Shown here: piece after piece, positions 52,128-60,969 of the stretch
Layout: the number at the start of each line of letters is the position of its first letter
Position numbering within the stretch: position 1 is the first letter of the stretch
DNA from: Dactylosporangium siamense
GTDB taxonomy: Bacteria; Actinomycetota; Actinomycetes; Mycobacteriales; Micromonosporaceae
DNA length: 64,000 nucleotides
NCBI RefSeq assembly: GCF_016862795.1
Contig: NZ_BONQ01000026.1
Coordinates: 1 to 64,000, forward strand
Direction of reading: 5' to 3'
The notes under the pieces: generated by a model
Told to the model about the DNA's origin: nothing
Seen by the model: the letters and a program-made list of their open reading frames with translations, nothing else
Databases searched by the model: none
Made by a program: the position numbers and the translations under genes

Positions 52128-52592
52128 ATGGGCATTGAGGTACGGCGGCTCCGACCAGGCGCCGAGGCGGAGTTCGTGAGCGGGTTGCAGTGGCTCTTCG
52201 AACCGCCCGGTAGTCGTCCACCGGGCTGGGACCACGACCGGGCCGTCCAACGTACCGCGCAGATCCTCGCCGACGAGCACGTGGCACTGTTCGCCGCCCG
52301 CTCGCACGAGGACCAGGTGGTCGGCGTGGTGAGCGTCTACCTCGACATCATCTCCGTGCGTTTCGGGCGTCGAGCCTCGATCGAGGACCTCGCCGTGCAC
52401 CCCGGATGGCGCTCCCAAGGCGTCGGAGCACGCCTGCTGACGGCCGCCAGGGCGTGGGCGCAGGAACACGGCGCCGACTACGTCTTCCTGGAGTCCGGCG
52501 TCGCGCGGGCCGAGGCGCATCGCTTCTACCTCCGCGAAGGCGCGACCCACGCGGCGGCATCGTTCCGGTGGACCATCGGAGAGCCCCGCTGA
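52128..52592 (+). CDS. GNAT N-acetyltransferase
   Basis: 154 residues with the GNAT core SIEDLAVHPGWRSQGVGARLLTAARAWAQEHGADYVFLESG and ARAEAHRFYLREGA. ATG 52128 is used (GTG 52113 is possible). The N-terminal half (GLQWLFEPPGSRPPGWDHDRAVQ) is unusual for the family and may bind the substrate. Monocistronic. Substrate unknown. Confidence 0.82.
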   Translation: MGIEVRRLRPGAEAEFVSGLQWLFEPPGSRPPGWDHDRAVQRTAQILADEHVALFAARSHEDQVVGVVSVYLDIISVRFGRRASIEDLAVHPGWRSQGVGARLLTAARAWAQEHGADYVFLESGVARAEAHRFYLREGATHAAASFRWTIGEPR

Positions 52593-52764
52593 CGAATGAC
52601 GAGCGCGGGCTCGCCGGCTACCGAGGATGCAGTCCGACCAGCGTCGTGGTGCGGCCCCGTGACGCGCAGATGATCGTCACCCTTCGTGTGCCGCCGATAG
52701 TGCAACAACGTCCGGCAGTCGCCGCATGCCCGGTCCAAGGAGTGCAAGCGGGTCCGGGACGTGC

Positions 52765-54021
52765 TCAGCGACGCTCCAGGGTGAACACCTCGGCCTTGCT
52801 GCCCCGGCAGGTGTCCTGCATGATCTGGACGCCGCGCTCCTGTTTCTGTTCGAGCACACCGATACAGAATTTGCTGCCGGCCACCGACCGCAGCCGGTAC
52901 CCGGCGGCCGGGGTGGTCACCGGTTCGAGCGTGAACCGCTGGTCGGCGGCTCCGGTGCAGGTCTGTGCGGCGAGCAGCAGACCTTCCTCCGTCCCCTGGT
53001 AGTCGACGTCGGCGCAGCCGGTGCCGTCGCGACCGGCGACCAGGATCCGGTAGACGTTGGAGGCGACCGGTTCGATGGTGAACTGCGGCAGCGACGAGCC
53101 GCAGGTGTGCTGGCCGAGCACCGTGCGTCCGGAGTTCACGAACAGCTCCGGCCCCTCGCCGAGACACAGCCCGGTGTGCGCGACGTGGATCACGTAACGG
53201 CCGGCGATCGCCGCCGGCGCCGTCGTGCTCGGTGTGCTCCGCGGCGGCGTCCGGGTGCCGCCGGGAACGGGGAGACCCGGACCGGTCGCGGTGCCCGACG
53301 GCGGCACCGATGCGCTCGAACTCGTCGACGGGGCGTCGGCGGACGGGATCGGGCCCGCCGGTGCGGCCAGCGACGGCGGGTCCGGCCGGGGATCGCGCTG
53401 CGGGATCGCCCAGACGGCGACCAGCGTGGCCATCAACGCGACCAGGGCCATGCTCGCGACCGCCAGGGCGGCCGGCAACCACCGCCTTTCCCGGCCGGCC
53501 AGGATCGGCTCGCCGGGCGGCGGGCCCACGGGCGGCAACGGCAGTGGTGGTGGCGCGTCGATCTCGCCGGGAACGTCTTCGCCGAGGTACCGCCGCGCGG
53601 CGAGGACGTGGTGGTGGTCCGCGCCGAGCGCAGCCGGCCCGTGCTGGCTGAGCAGCTGGAAGTTGCGGCCGGCCTCGTAGAAGTTGCCCAGTTCGTGCGC
53701 GAGCACCGCCAGCTCGTGGGTCGCCAGCAGCAACTGCGGATGGTTGGCGCCGTGGGTGCGGCAGCCGGCCTCCAGCATCGACTCCAGCACCCGCCGGGCT
53801 TCGGGGAGCGCGCCAAGCTCGCGGAGCACGGCGGCCAGCCGGGCCTGCGCGGCCAGCACCTCGAGGTCGTCGGGTCCGAGCGTGGCGCGCGCGGCGTCGA
53901 CCGCGTCGACGAGCAGATCGCGGGCGCCCGCGAGGTTGCCGGCAGCGGCCTCGGCGTCGGCCGCGTGCACCGCAGTGGATAGCTCAGGCACGCCGATATG
54001 CTGCCGGGTCGGCCAGCACAT
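52765..54021 (-). CDS. TPR - transmembrane - ricin-lectin protein
   Basis: 418 residues. TPR-like helices (AADAEAAAGNLAGARDLLVDAVDAARATLGPDDLEVL ...) fill residues 1-150; a Pro-rich linker leads to one transmembrane helix near 190-215 and a long Ser/Thr/Pro spacer; the C-terminal 130 residues are a ricin-type beta-trefoil (GLCLGEGP, GCADVDYQGTEEGLLLAAQTCTGAADQRFTLEP, EVFTLERR). ATG 54021 follows GAGGG. Topology predicts TPRs inside and the lectin outside, a layout seen in actinobacterial membrane sensors or adhesins. Ligand unknown. Confidence 0.75.
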   Translation of the reverse strand: MCWPTRQHIGVPELSTAVHAADAEAAAGNLAGARDLLVDAVDAARATLGPDDLEVLAAQARLAAVLRELGALPEARRVLESMLEAGCRTHGANHPQLLLATHELAVLAHELGNFYEAGRNFQLLSQHGPAALGADHHHVLAARRYLGEDVPGEIDAPPPLPLPPVGPPPGEPILAGRERRWLPAALAVASMALVALMATLVAVWAIPQRDPRPDPPSLAAPAGPIPSADAPSTSSSASVPPSGTATGPGLPVPGGTRTPPRSTPSTTAPAAIAGRYVIHVAHTGLCLGEGPELFVNSGRTVLGQHTCGSSLPQFTIEPVASNVYRILVAGRDGTGCADVDYQGTEEGLLLAAQTCTGAADQRFTLEPVTTPAAGYRLRSVAGSKFCIGVLEQKQERGVQIMQDTCRGSKAEVFTLERR

Positions 54022-54178
54022 TGCCAACCCTCGTCACTACGGCTCGCGCTCTACCTGGTGCGCCGGCTCGTCGTGGCGAGCGGTGTTCGAGCCCCGTTCC
54101 CGGTAGCACCGCGACGAGCTCCACCAGGGCACTGCGCGAGCAGACCGCGAGGTCAGTCCTGCGACATCCCGGCCGCGC

Positions 54179-54841
54179 TCAGACCACCTCGGCCGGGATC
54201 GGGTCGAACGACGTCCCGTCCGCTGGACCCACCTCCTGCAACCGCCCGTCCCGCACCAGGTACACGAAATTGTGCCGGGTCCGCGCGGCGAAGTCGGCCC
54301 GCTGCTCGTCGGTCCAGTCGTCGCGGTGGGTGCGAGGGTACTCGGCGTGGTCCGGTTCGGTCAGCAGCCGGACCACGTGGACAGCGTTGGCGCGCACCTC
54401 GATGCGCCACCGATCGTCGGGCCACTCGCCCCTGGCCTCGATGACGCCGTCGACGACGTGGTCGAAGGTGAACCTGTCCAGCGCGGGTGGATACACCCGG
54501 CCCGCCACGGGCTCGACCCGCTCCCGCGCGACGGTGGCGCCCGGCTGCAGGAACGTGTGCACCAGGTACCCCATCCAGAGATCGGCCTCGTAGAACTTCT
54601 CGTTCCCGTTCCAGGCGATCGCGGTGCCGTCGGCGGTCGGTGCCCACCAGCACCAGTATCCGGGCTTGCCCGGGTCCGGATCCCCGGTGCCCTCGATCTC
54701 GTCGCCGTACCCGAGGGCGTAGGGGCCGGTGGACCGGGGCTCGTGCCTGGTCTCGGCGAACGCCAGCAGGTATTCGACCTCGTGCCGTTTCAGCGCAGGC
54801 GTGATCGTCACCTGGCCGGTGAACTTGGTCTCGTAACCCAC
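54179..54841 (-). CDS. Hypothetical protein, conserved in actinobacteria
   Basis: 220 residues from GTG 54841, preceded by GGGGA. Begins YETKFTGQVTITPALKRHEVEYLLAFAETRHEPRSTGPYALGYGDEIEG and continues with Trp-rich beta strands (YWCWWAPTADGTAIAWNGNEKFYEADLWMGYLV), a pattern I associate with small proteins of unknown function that occur next to phage- or toxin-related genes. No enzyme motif. Second half is acidic. Confidence 0.55.
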   Translation of the reverse strand: MGYETKFTGQVTITPALKRHEVEYLLAFAETRHEPRSTGPYALGYGDEIEGTGDPDPGKPGYWCWWAPTADGTAIAWNGNEKFYEADLWMGYLVHTFLQPGATVARERVEPVAGRVYPPALDRFTFDHVVDGVIEARGEWPDDRWRIEVRANAVHVVRLLTEPDHAEYPRTHRDDWTDEQRADFAARTRHNFVYLVRDGRLQEVGPADGTSFDPIPAEVV

Positions 54842-54888
54842 GGCGGTCCCCGTCCTTCCATGAATCGTCGTACGTGTATACCAAGGCG

Positions 54889-55569
54889 TCACGGAATGAT
54901 GGTGGAGGCCTGCGTCTGGGCACGGATCAGGAGGTCCAGCAGCGCGTCGCGGGCCGCGACTCGATCGGCGGGCAGGCTGCGGACGATGTTGATCGCCTCG
55001 GCGAGCTCCGGGCCCGGGCCCTCGTCGAGCATGAGCAATGCGATGGCGACCTTGCGGGGAAGGCGGTGCCACACGGCGACGCCCCAGTCCTGGGCCTCGG
55101 CACGAAGCGTGGCGATGAGCGTCCCGCGGTGCTGGAGGGCGACGAGTTCCGGGATCACGACGGTGGTCAGCTCGGCGCGCAGCACCTCGGCGCACACGTC
55201 GGCTGAGGCGGCGTCCCGGACCACCCAACCATCGCGCCCGAGGACCGGGTGCCGCCGGCCGGCACATCTACGTTCCGGGTGGCACTGCTTGTCGAACAGG
55301 CCGTCGTGGAAGCGGGGCGTCCTCGGTGCCCTGTCGAGCAGGAATCGGGTGCTGAACCGCCACCACGGCTGCGGCACCAACGCCAGGTTCACCTCGAACC
55401 GCACCTCGTCGGCCGTGTTCCACCGCGACGACGCGAGCTGCACCACCGCGAAGTCGCCTCGGCCGGACAGCAGGCGCCAGGTCGGCGCCGTGCCGGTGAA
55501 CCCCGCTTCGCGCAGCACCGGGCCGACGCTTTCCCGCAGCATCGCGCGGAAGGACTCCTGTGCGGTCAC
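54889..55569 (-). CDS. DUF4304-family protein
   Basis: 226 residues. FRAMLRESVGPVLREAGFTGTAPTWRLLSGRGDFAVVQLASSRWNTADEVRFEVNLALVP is characteristic of DUF4304, alpha/beta proteins of unknown function often found near immunity genes. GTG 55569 is the start. Ends 48 bp before the neighbouring gene on the same strand. Confidence 0.8.
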   Translation of the reverse strand: MTAQESFRAMLRESVGPVLREAGFTGTAPTWRLLSGRGDFAVVQLASSRWNTADEVRFEVNLALVPQPWWRFSTRFLLDRAPRTPRFHDGLFDKQCHPERRCAGRRHPVLGRDGWVVRDAASADVCAEVLRAELTTVVIPELVALQHRGTLIATLRAEAQDWGVAVWHRLPRKVAIALLMLDEGPGPELAEAINIVRSLPADRVAARDALLDLLIRAQTQASTIIP

Positions 55570-55637
55570 CCGCCAAGCACAGCAGACGCCGCGAATGGCG
55601 GTAACCCGGATCTCGGATCGGCAGGACGAGAACAGCG

Positions 55638-56399
55638 ATGTCCGGCACCGGTAAGCTTTGGCCAGTGGGGTGGGAGACGCTCGGGCAATGGGGTGAAGAC
55701 GCCGCTCGTATCGAACCGCTCGCCGGCGGGGTCGCCAACGACGTGTGGAGCGTGCGCGTCAACGGGCAGCTCGCGGTCGGTCGGCTCGGCACCAGAAGCG
55801 ACGCCGATCTCGCGTGGGAGACCGGACTCATGCGACACCTCGACCGCGAAGGCTTGACCGTGCCGGTGCCGATCCCGACTGCGGACGGCCGGCTGTTCGC
55901 CGACGGTCTGGTGGTGATGACCTACCTGGAGGGCGGACCGCCGGAGACGCCGGCCGACTGGCGTCGCGTGGCCGGCGCGCTCCGCGAGCTGCACCGGTTG
56001 ACCCAGGGCTGGCCGCAGCGCCCAGGTTGGCGGTCCTCGACCGACCTCCTGCACGCCGAGACCGGGACGAGGATCGACCTCGGCGCGATGCCCCCTGAGA
56101 GCGTTGCCCGATGCCGGGCAGCGTGGGCGCGGCTCACCGGACGGCAGACCTGCGTCGTGCACGGCAACCCCAACAACCCCGGCAACGTCCGCATGACCGC
56201 GAGCCAGGTCGCACTGATCGACTGGGACGAGTCGCACGTCGACGTCCCCGACCTCGACCTCGTGCTGCCCGGCAACGCCGCCGACCTCGACGACGGCGCG
56301 CACGACACCGCCGCGCAAGCGTCCGCCGCGTGGGAGGCCGCCGTCTGCTGGAAGGACGACTACGCGGTCAGGCGGCTCGCCGAAGTTCGAGCGGTCTGA
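55638..56399 (+). CDS. APH-like phosphotransferase with altered catalytic Asp
   Basis: 253 residues with aminoglycoside-phosphotransferase fold: ATP-binding N-lobe, linker VVMTYLEGGPP, catalytic loop CVVHGNPNNPGNVRM and metal-binding IDWDES. In the family the loop reads HGDxxxxN, with the Asp acting as base; here it is Asn (about residue 175), which should weaken or abolish transfer. The second Asp (IDWD) is intact. It may be a degenerate or non-catalytic member, or act on a different substrate. ATG 55638 is used although no ribosome binding site is clear. Confidence 0.75.
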   Translation: MSGTGKLWPVGWETLGQWGEDAARIEPLAGGVANDVWSVRVNGQLAVGRLGTRSDADLAWETGLMRHLDREGLTVPVPIPTADGRLFADGLVVMTYLEGGPPETPADWRRVAGALRELHRLTQGWPQRPGWRSSTDLLHAETGTRIDLGAMPPESVARCRAAWARLTGRQTCVVHGNPNNPGNVRMTASQVALIDWDESHVDVPDLDLVLPGNAADLDDGAHDTAAQASAAWEAAVCWKDDYAVRRLAEVRAV

Positions 56400-56448
56400 C
56401 ACCGCGCTGCTTTCCTGCCGGTCCGGTCCGCGAGTGCTGGGCCGCGCT

Positions 56449-56883
56449 TCAGGTCCCGACCCGGCAGTACAGGTGTGCGCTGTCGTCTCGGGCCTCCCGG
56501 GCCAGCCAGGCAAACTGGCCGAGCAGGTCCGCCAAGGCGTCGACGTCCTCCTGGTCGACGAGCGCGTGAAGCCGCGCCCACGATGCCGCCACCATGATCA
56601 GTTTCCCGGTCGTCGCCCCGGCAAGCGCGTCGCGCAGCTCGTCGTCGAGGGCCAGCACCAGGTTGTGGTTGTCATGCAGGCTCGCGACGATGCGCGGGGC
56701 GTGCCCCCGTTCGGAGATCGTGCCGTCGCCGGCACCGGTCAGCAACGCCTCGACGCTGACGAGGTCGTGCGGGTCGAGTCCCTTCAGTTCCAGGAGCAAC
56801 AGGTCGCCGTCCAGCCCGTCCTCGATCATGGCCGCGGCCTCGCCATCGGAGCAGGCGACGAAGTAGTCGTACAACACACTCAC
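56449..56883 (-). CDS. Hypothetical 144-residue protein
   Basis: Not recognised. MSVLYDYFVACSDGEAAAMIEDGLDGD... followed by KGLDPHDLVSVEALLTGAG and DQEDVDALADLLGQFAWLAREARD resembles a family of small acidic proteins of Streptomyces-like genomes. Alpha-rich and soluble, GTG 56883 start. Divergent from the Sel1-like gene. Confidence 0.55.
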   Translation of the reverse strand: MSVLYDYFVACSDGEAAAMIEDGLDGDLLLLELKGLDPHDLVSVEALLTGAGDGTISERGHAPRIVASLHDNHNLVLALDDELRDALAGATTGKLIMVAASWARLHALVDQEDVDALADLLGQFAWLAREARDDSAHLYCRVGT

Positions 56884-56936
56884 CGATCGATCCTGTCAGA
56901 CCCACCGCACGCATTCACACCTGCTTTCATGTCCGG

Positions 56937-57518
56937 ATGGAGGACGCAGAGCGATGGTTCCGGCGCGGCGATGAGCTGGCCGATGAGGGCGGCCCGGCCG
57001 AGGCCGAGGCGGAGGCGCTGTTGCGGGCGGCGGTGACGGCAGGGCATGGCCCGGCCCGGGTGCGGCTGGCCGCGTTTCTGACCTGCCAGTACTCCGCTGC
57101 CGACGCGGAGTCTCACGCGGAGGCGCTGCGGCTGCTGGGCGAGGCGGTGGCGTCCGACGTCCCCGGTGCGCGAAACCTGCTCGGCGTGACGCTCTGGGAC
57201 GATGGCGCGTTGGACGACGCCGAGCACTTCCTGCGGGCCGCCGTCGCGGAGGGGGACCTGGACGCGCAGGTGAACCTGGCTGGGTTGTTGCACGCGAAGG
57301 GCGCCGACGCCGAGGCGTTCGCACTGCTGAGGCAGGCCGCGGAACGCGGCGACGGGCCGGCCTACTGGATCGTGATGCGGCTGCTGCCGCCGGACGGCCG
57401 GGCGGCGCGGGAGGTGACCAGAGCCTACGAGTCGGCAACCCATCCGCAGGAGCGGCCGGTGTGCGTGCTCATCCACGACGACGACTGGCAACTCGACGCG
57501 TCGGTGCTCCCTGACTGA
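56937..57518 (+). CDS. Sel1/TPR-repeat protein
   Basis: 193 residues of helical repeats (AERWFRRGDELADEGGPAEAEALLRAAVTAGHGPARVRLAAFL-like units, then NLLGVTLWDDGALDDAEHFLRAAVAEGDLDAQVNLAGLL). Protein-protein interaction scaffold; partners unknown. A second Sel1-like protein is encoded at 43308-44096. ATG 56937 is used. Precedes the HTH gene by 19 bp. Confidence 0.72.
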   Translation: MEDAERWFRRGDELADEGGPAEAEAEALLRAAVTAGHGPARVRLAAFLTCQYSAADAESHAEALRLLGEAVASDVPGARNLLGVTLWDDGALDDAEHFLRAAVAEGDLDAQVNLAGLLHAKGADAEAFALLRQAAERGDGPAYWIVMRLLPPDGRAAREVTRAYESATHPQERPVCVLIHDDDWQLDASVLPD

Positions 57519-57537
57519 GAGGCCTCATGATTGACCC

Positions 57538-58347
57538 GTGACCGATCGCGGCTTCGTCGTGCCCGAGCCGCTGCCGTTCGCGGCGGCCCTGACCAGGTTG
57601 TTGGCGAACCGGTCGCTCGACGTCTCGGACCTTGCCAGGTCCGCGGGACTCCGAACGGACCGGGTTGCGGCGCTGCTCGCCGGCGCGACACCCGATGCCT
57701 GGCAGCTGCGGCACATGGCGGCGGCGCTGCATCTGCACGCCGCCGACCTGTTCGCGATCGCCGGCCGTCCGGTCCCCGCCGACCTGCTCCCCCTCGAACG
57801 CCCGCACCCGTCCCGGACGTTCGCCGACATCGCCATGGATGCGCACCAGCTCGACGACGCCGGCCGCGACGAGGTCCGCGCGTTCATCCACGCGCTGCCA
57901 ACCGGCACCGCCGACCTGACCCGATCATGGGTCACGGACCGCCGCCACGATCGGTTCCGCGGCGTGGGTGGGCTGGTCGGCCGGTTCCTGGCCCACCGCA
58001 ACATCCTGTCGAACCAGGTCCGGTGCCTGGCTCACCTCACCCACGCCGACATGTACGTGTCCCAGTCGACGATCTACATGCTCACTGTGGGTCGAGTGCC
58101 ATACCGTCCGCGATACGTGCTGGGCCTGGCGACGCTGCTGGCGATGCGCGCCGACGATCTCGCAGCTGTGCTCCGCGCACCTCTGCCCACCGGGTCGCCG
58201 GCCCCGTGCCGGCACGCGTTGGACGCCGCGGCCCTGCTTCCGTTGCTGGTCCGGTACCCCGCTGCCCAGGTGGCCAAGGTCGCCGACCTGACCCGCCGCC
58301 TCACCGAGGACCACAACCGCGCGGCACACCGGTACCCCTGGGCCTGA
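57538..58347 (+). CDS. XRE-like regulator with two helix-turn-helix units
   Basis: 269 residues. The first HTH (ALTRLLANRSLDVSDLARSAGLRTDRVAALLAG) is followed by an LHLHAADLFAIAG segment; a second, similar unit lies near 165-215 (YVSQSTIYMLTVGRVPYRPRYVLGLATLLAMRADDLAAVL). GTG 57538 overlaps the stop of a four-codon ORF (ATG 57527, MIDP) that has GAGAGG in front, so translation may be coupled to it. Target unknown. Confidence 0.7.
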   Translation: MTDRGFVVPEPLPFAAALTRLLANRSLDVSDLARSAGLRTDRVAALLAGATPDAWQLRHMAAALHLHAADLFAIAGRPVPADLLPLERPHPSRTFADIAMDAHQLDDAGRDEVRAFIHALPTGTADLTRSWVTDRRHDRFRGVGGLVGRFLAHRNILSNQVRCLAHLTHADMYVSQSTIYMLTVGRVPYRPRYVLGLATLLAMRADDLAAVLRAPLPTGSPAPCRHALDAAALLPLLVRYPAAQVAKVADLTRRLTEDHNRAAHRYPWA

Positions 58348-58432
58348 AACCGGGCCTGCGCCGTCGTGGAAGTCCTGGTGTCACCTGGCCCATCGCGGGC
58401 AATCGTCAGCGACCCTCGCCGAGGAGACGGGC

Positions 58433-59809
58433 TCAGCTCGCCAGCGCGAACCGCTCCGCGTGGATCTGCAGCGGCGGCACCTTGAGCTGACGCAGGCTCT
58501 TCAGCACCGCGTCGGTCATCGCCGGCGGGCCGCATACGAACACGTCCCGCTCCAGGATGTCCGGGACGAGGCGCACCAGGTTCTCCGGGGCGAACGGGAT
58601 GTTCGGCGGGTTGCCCACGCCGGTGCGGCCCGAGAGCATGTGGACCTGCGCGCCCTTCATCCGCGCGAGCTGCTCCATCTCCGCGAGCAGCACCGCGTCG
58701 GCAGGGCTCTGCACGCGGTACAACACCGAAATCGGACCGGAAAGCTCCTCGAGCAGCGACCGGATCGGCGTGACCCCGACCCCGCCGGCGATCAGCACCG
58801 TGCCTTCCCGGGTCTTGTGGATGCTGGTGAAGGCGCCGTACGGCCCCTCGGCGAAGACCCGCGTCCCGACCGGCACGTTGCGCAGCCCGGCGCTGGTCTC
58901 GCCGACGGCCTTCGCGGTGAGGCGCAGCGCGTTGTGGCCGGGCGCCGCCGACAGCGAGAACGGGTTGGCCTTCCACCAGCTGTTGTAGCCGACGAACCGC
59001 CAGATGAAGAACTGCCCGGCGCGCGCACCCAGCTTGTCGAGGTCCTTGCCGGTCAGGTGGACGGAGACGACGTTGTCCGCCTCGGGCACGACCGCGGCGA
59101 CCCGCAGTCGCATCCGGGCGTTGCGGCGCAGCGGGATGATGATCCGGCCGATGATCAGGGAGAGGCCGGCGAAGGCCCAGAGGCTCCACCAGTACACGGC
59201 GGACCCGGTGGTGGCGGTGAACGTGGAGGCCTCGTACATCTGGTGGATCAGCGCCAGCACGATCGCCACGTAGAGCAGCACGTGCACGGCGTGCCAGAGC
59301 TCGTAGGAGAGCTTGCGGCGGGCGAGACGCACGGAGACGCCGGCGGCGACCGCGATGATGCCGACGGCGATGAAGCCGATCATGGTCGGGCCCATGCCGA
59401 TGAGGTTGGACGCCTGCTGCAGGAAGGTGCTGTTGTACGCCTGGGCGTAACCGAGCATCACGAACGTGGGGTGCAGCAGCACCAGCCAGAACAGCGAGAA
59501 GCCGGTCCACCGGTGCCAGGAGGTCAGCCGGTCCATGCCGAGCCGGCGGTCGAGCCACGGCAGCCGGGCGATGAGCACCAGCTGCAGCAGCATGGCGAGG
59601 GCCGCGTGCAGGCCGAGGAACTTCCCGGTCGCGTGCAGCGCGTTCTTCGCCGGGTCGGTGGCGAAGAACAGCACCTCGATGATGATCAGGTTGAGGATCA
59701 CCGCCCCCCACAACGCTGCCATGGCCTGGACCCGCGGATGCGCGAGTGCGGAGCCGTCGCCGCTCCTGGTCGCGACCGGTCCTGTCACGCTCTGATTCGC
59801 AGCCGTCAC
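58433..59809 (-). CDS. Ferric-reductase-like flavohaem oxidoreductase
   Basis: 458-residue membrane enzyme. The N-terminal six-helix ferric-reductase domain has haem-ligating His residues (LGLHAALAMLLQ, SWHRWTGFSLFWLVLLHPTFVML, ELWHAVHVLLYVAIVLALIHQM). The C-terminal ferredoxin-NADP reductase part binds FAD and NAD(P)H (FFIWRFVGYN...NPFSLSAAPG, LIAGGVGVTPIRSLLEEL, VFVCGPPAMTDAV). It moves electrons from NAD(P)H across the membrane, for iron or other acceptor reduction. GTG 59809 follows AAGGGGAG. Confidence 0.9.
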   Translation of the reverse strand: MTAANQSVTGPVATRSGDGSALAHPRVQAMAALWGAVILNLIIIEVLFFATDPAKNALHATGKFLGLHAALAMLLQLVLIARLPWLDRRLGMDRLTSWHRWTGFSLFWLVLLHPTFVMLGYAQAYNSTFLQQASNLIGMGPTMIGFIAVGIIAVAAGVSVRLARRKLSYELWHAVHVLLYVAIVLALIHQMYEASTFTATTGSAVYWWSLWAFAGLSLIIGRIIIPLRRNARMRLRVAAVVPEADNVVSVHLTGKDLDKLGARAGQFFIWRFVGYNSWWKANPFSLSAAPGHNALRLTAKAVGETSAGLRNVPVGTRVFAEGPYGAFTSIHKTREGTVLIAGGVGVTPIRSLLEELSGPISVLYRVQSPADAVLLAEMEQLARMKGAQVHMLSGRTGVGNPPNIPFAPENLVRLVPDILERDVFVCGPPAMTDAVLKSLRQLKVPPLQIHAERFALAS

Positions 59810-59912
59810 GGCGTTCTCCCCTTGTGTCCACGATGCGCAGACGATGCCTTGGTACAGGTACGCATGCGGGGCCGGGCCGGTTCAATCAGGCGAACGGGGG
59901 GATACTGCGCCG

Positions 59913-60932
59913 GTGACCGGTTCCGCATCGCCGCAGCTGCTTCGACCTCGTGCGCTGAGGCCTGGCGATCTCGTCGTCATCGCTTCGCTGTCCGGGCCGT
60001 TGCCCGCGGAGCACGAACGCAACGTCGACCAGGCGGTGATCGTGCTCGAGCGGATGGGATTCCGCGTGCGTCGGGCGTCGCTGCTGCGGGTGGGACGGCA
60101 GCGGTGGTGGAGCGCGGCGGCACCGGCGGAGATCGCCGCGGAGCTCAACGGTCTGCTTCGTGACCCTGAGGTTCGTGCGATCATCGCGAATGACGGCGGC
60201 CAGACGGCGTTCGGGTACCTCGACCTGATCGATGTCGAGGCGATCAGGGCCGACCCGAAGCCGATCCTCGGCTACAGCGACATCTCCCTGCTGCATCTGG
60301 TGCTCTACGCACGCACGGGCCTGGTCGGGTTCCACGCCGACATGGCCGTGCCTGGCTTCGGCGGGCACTGGCAGACCGCGCCGGCGACGCGCCAGGCGGA
60401 ACTCGAAGATCTGTATTCGCGGTTGCTGACCGATACCGAGGCGATCGGTGCGCTCCCCGCTGGTTCGTCGTGGGAGTGCTGGCGGGCCGGGCGGGCCGAG
60501 GGCCGGCTGATCGGCGGGGTGATCAACCGCATCGCGCTGGTGCAGGCGACGCGCTTCGCGGTGCCGCTGGAGTGGTTCGACGGTGCCGTGTTGTTCTGGG
60601 AGGAGATGGGCGGTCAGGCATCGTACGTGTGGAGCTATCTGCAGGTGTTGCGGCACTGCGGCATCCTCGACCGGATCTCCGGCATGGTCGTCGGTGTGCC
60701 GCGGGAGATCGCCGGGCTCGAGTCGCCCGAGGCGTCCCCGACGCTGTCCGAGATCGTCCTGGACGTGATCGGCGACCGTGACATCCCGGTGCTGGGCAAC
60801 GTCGACTTCGGGCACGCCGGGCCGAATCTGCCGATGCCCGTCGGCATCCGGGTCGGCCTCGATGCGCAGCAGCGGACGTTGTCGCTGCTCGAACCGGCAG
60901 TGCGGCCGAGCTCGGGCGCTGGCGACAACTGA
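59913..60932 (+). CDS. LD-carboxypeptidase (peptidase family S66)
   Basis: 339 residues. Family S66 Ser nucleophile lies in GYSDISLLHL (Ser122); the remaining triad residues should be the Glu of FWEEMG and the His of FGHAGPNLPMPVGIRV. LD-carboxypeptidases trim the terminal D-Ala of peptidoglycan tetrapeptides; MccF-like members confer resistance to microcin-type inhibitors. This protein is similar in length to both. GTG 59913 is the start. Role in recycling or antibiotic resistance is not resolved. Confidence 0.88.
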   Translation: MTGSASPQLLRPRALRPGDLVVIASLSGPLPAEHERNVDQAVIVLERMGFRVRRASLLRVGRQRWWSAAAPAEIAAELNGLLRDPEVRAIIANDGGQTAFGYLDLIDVEAIRADPKPILGYSDISLLHLVLYARTGLVGFHADMAVPGFGGHWQTAPATRQAELEDLYSRLLTDTEAIGALPAGSSWECWRAGRAEGRLIGGVINRIALVQATRFAVPLEWFDGAVLFWEEMGGQASYVWSYLQVLRHCGILDRISGMVVGVPREIAGLESPEASPTLSEIVLDVIGDRDIPVLGNVDFGHAGPNLPMPVGIRVGLDAQQRTLSLLEPAVRPSSGAGDN

Positions 60933-60969
60933 GTTGTACCTGTCTGGATGCACTGGAACGCTTGCGCGC

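Noticed and set aside
52593-52764. Possible short reading frame on the minus strand before the ricin gene
   Set aside because: Some Cys/His-rich codons are present but there is no start, ribosome site or recognisable family.
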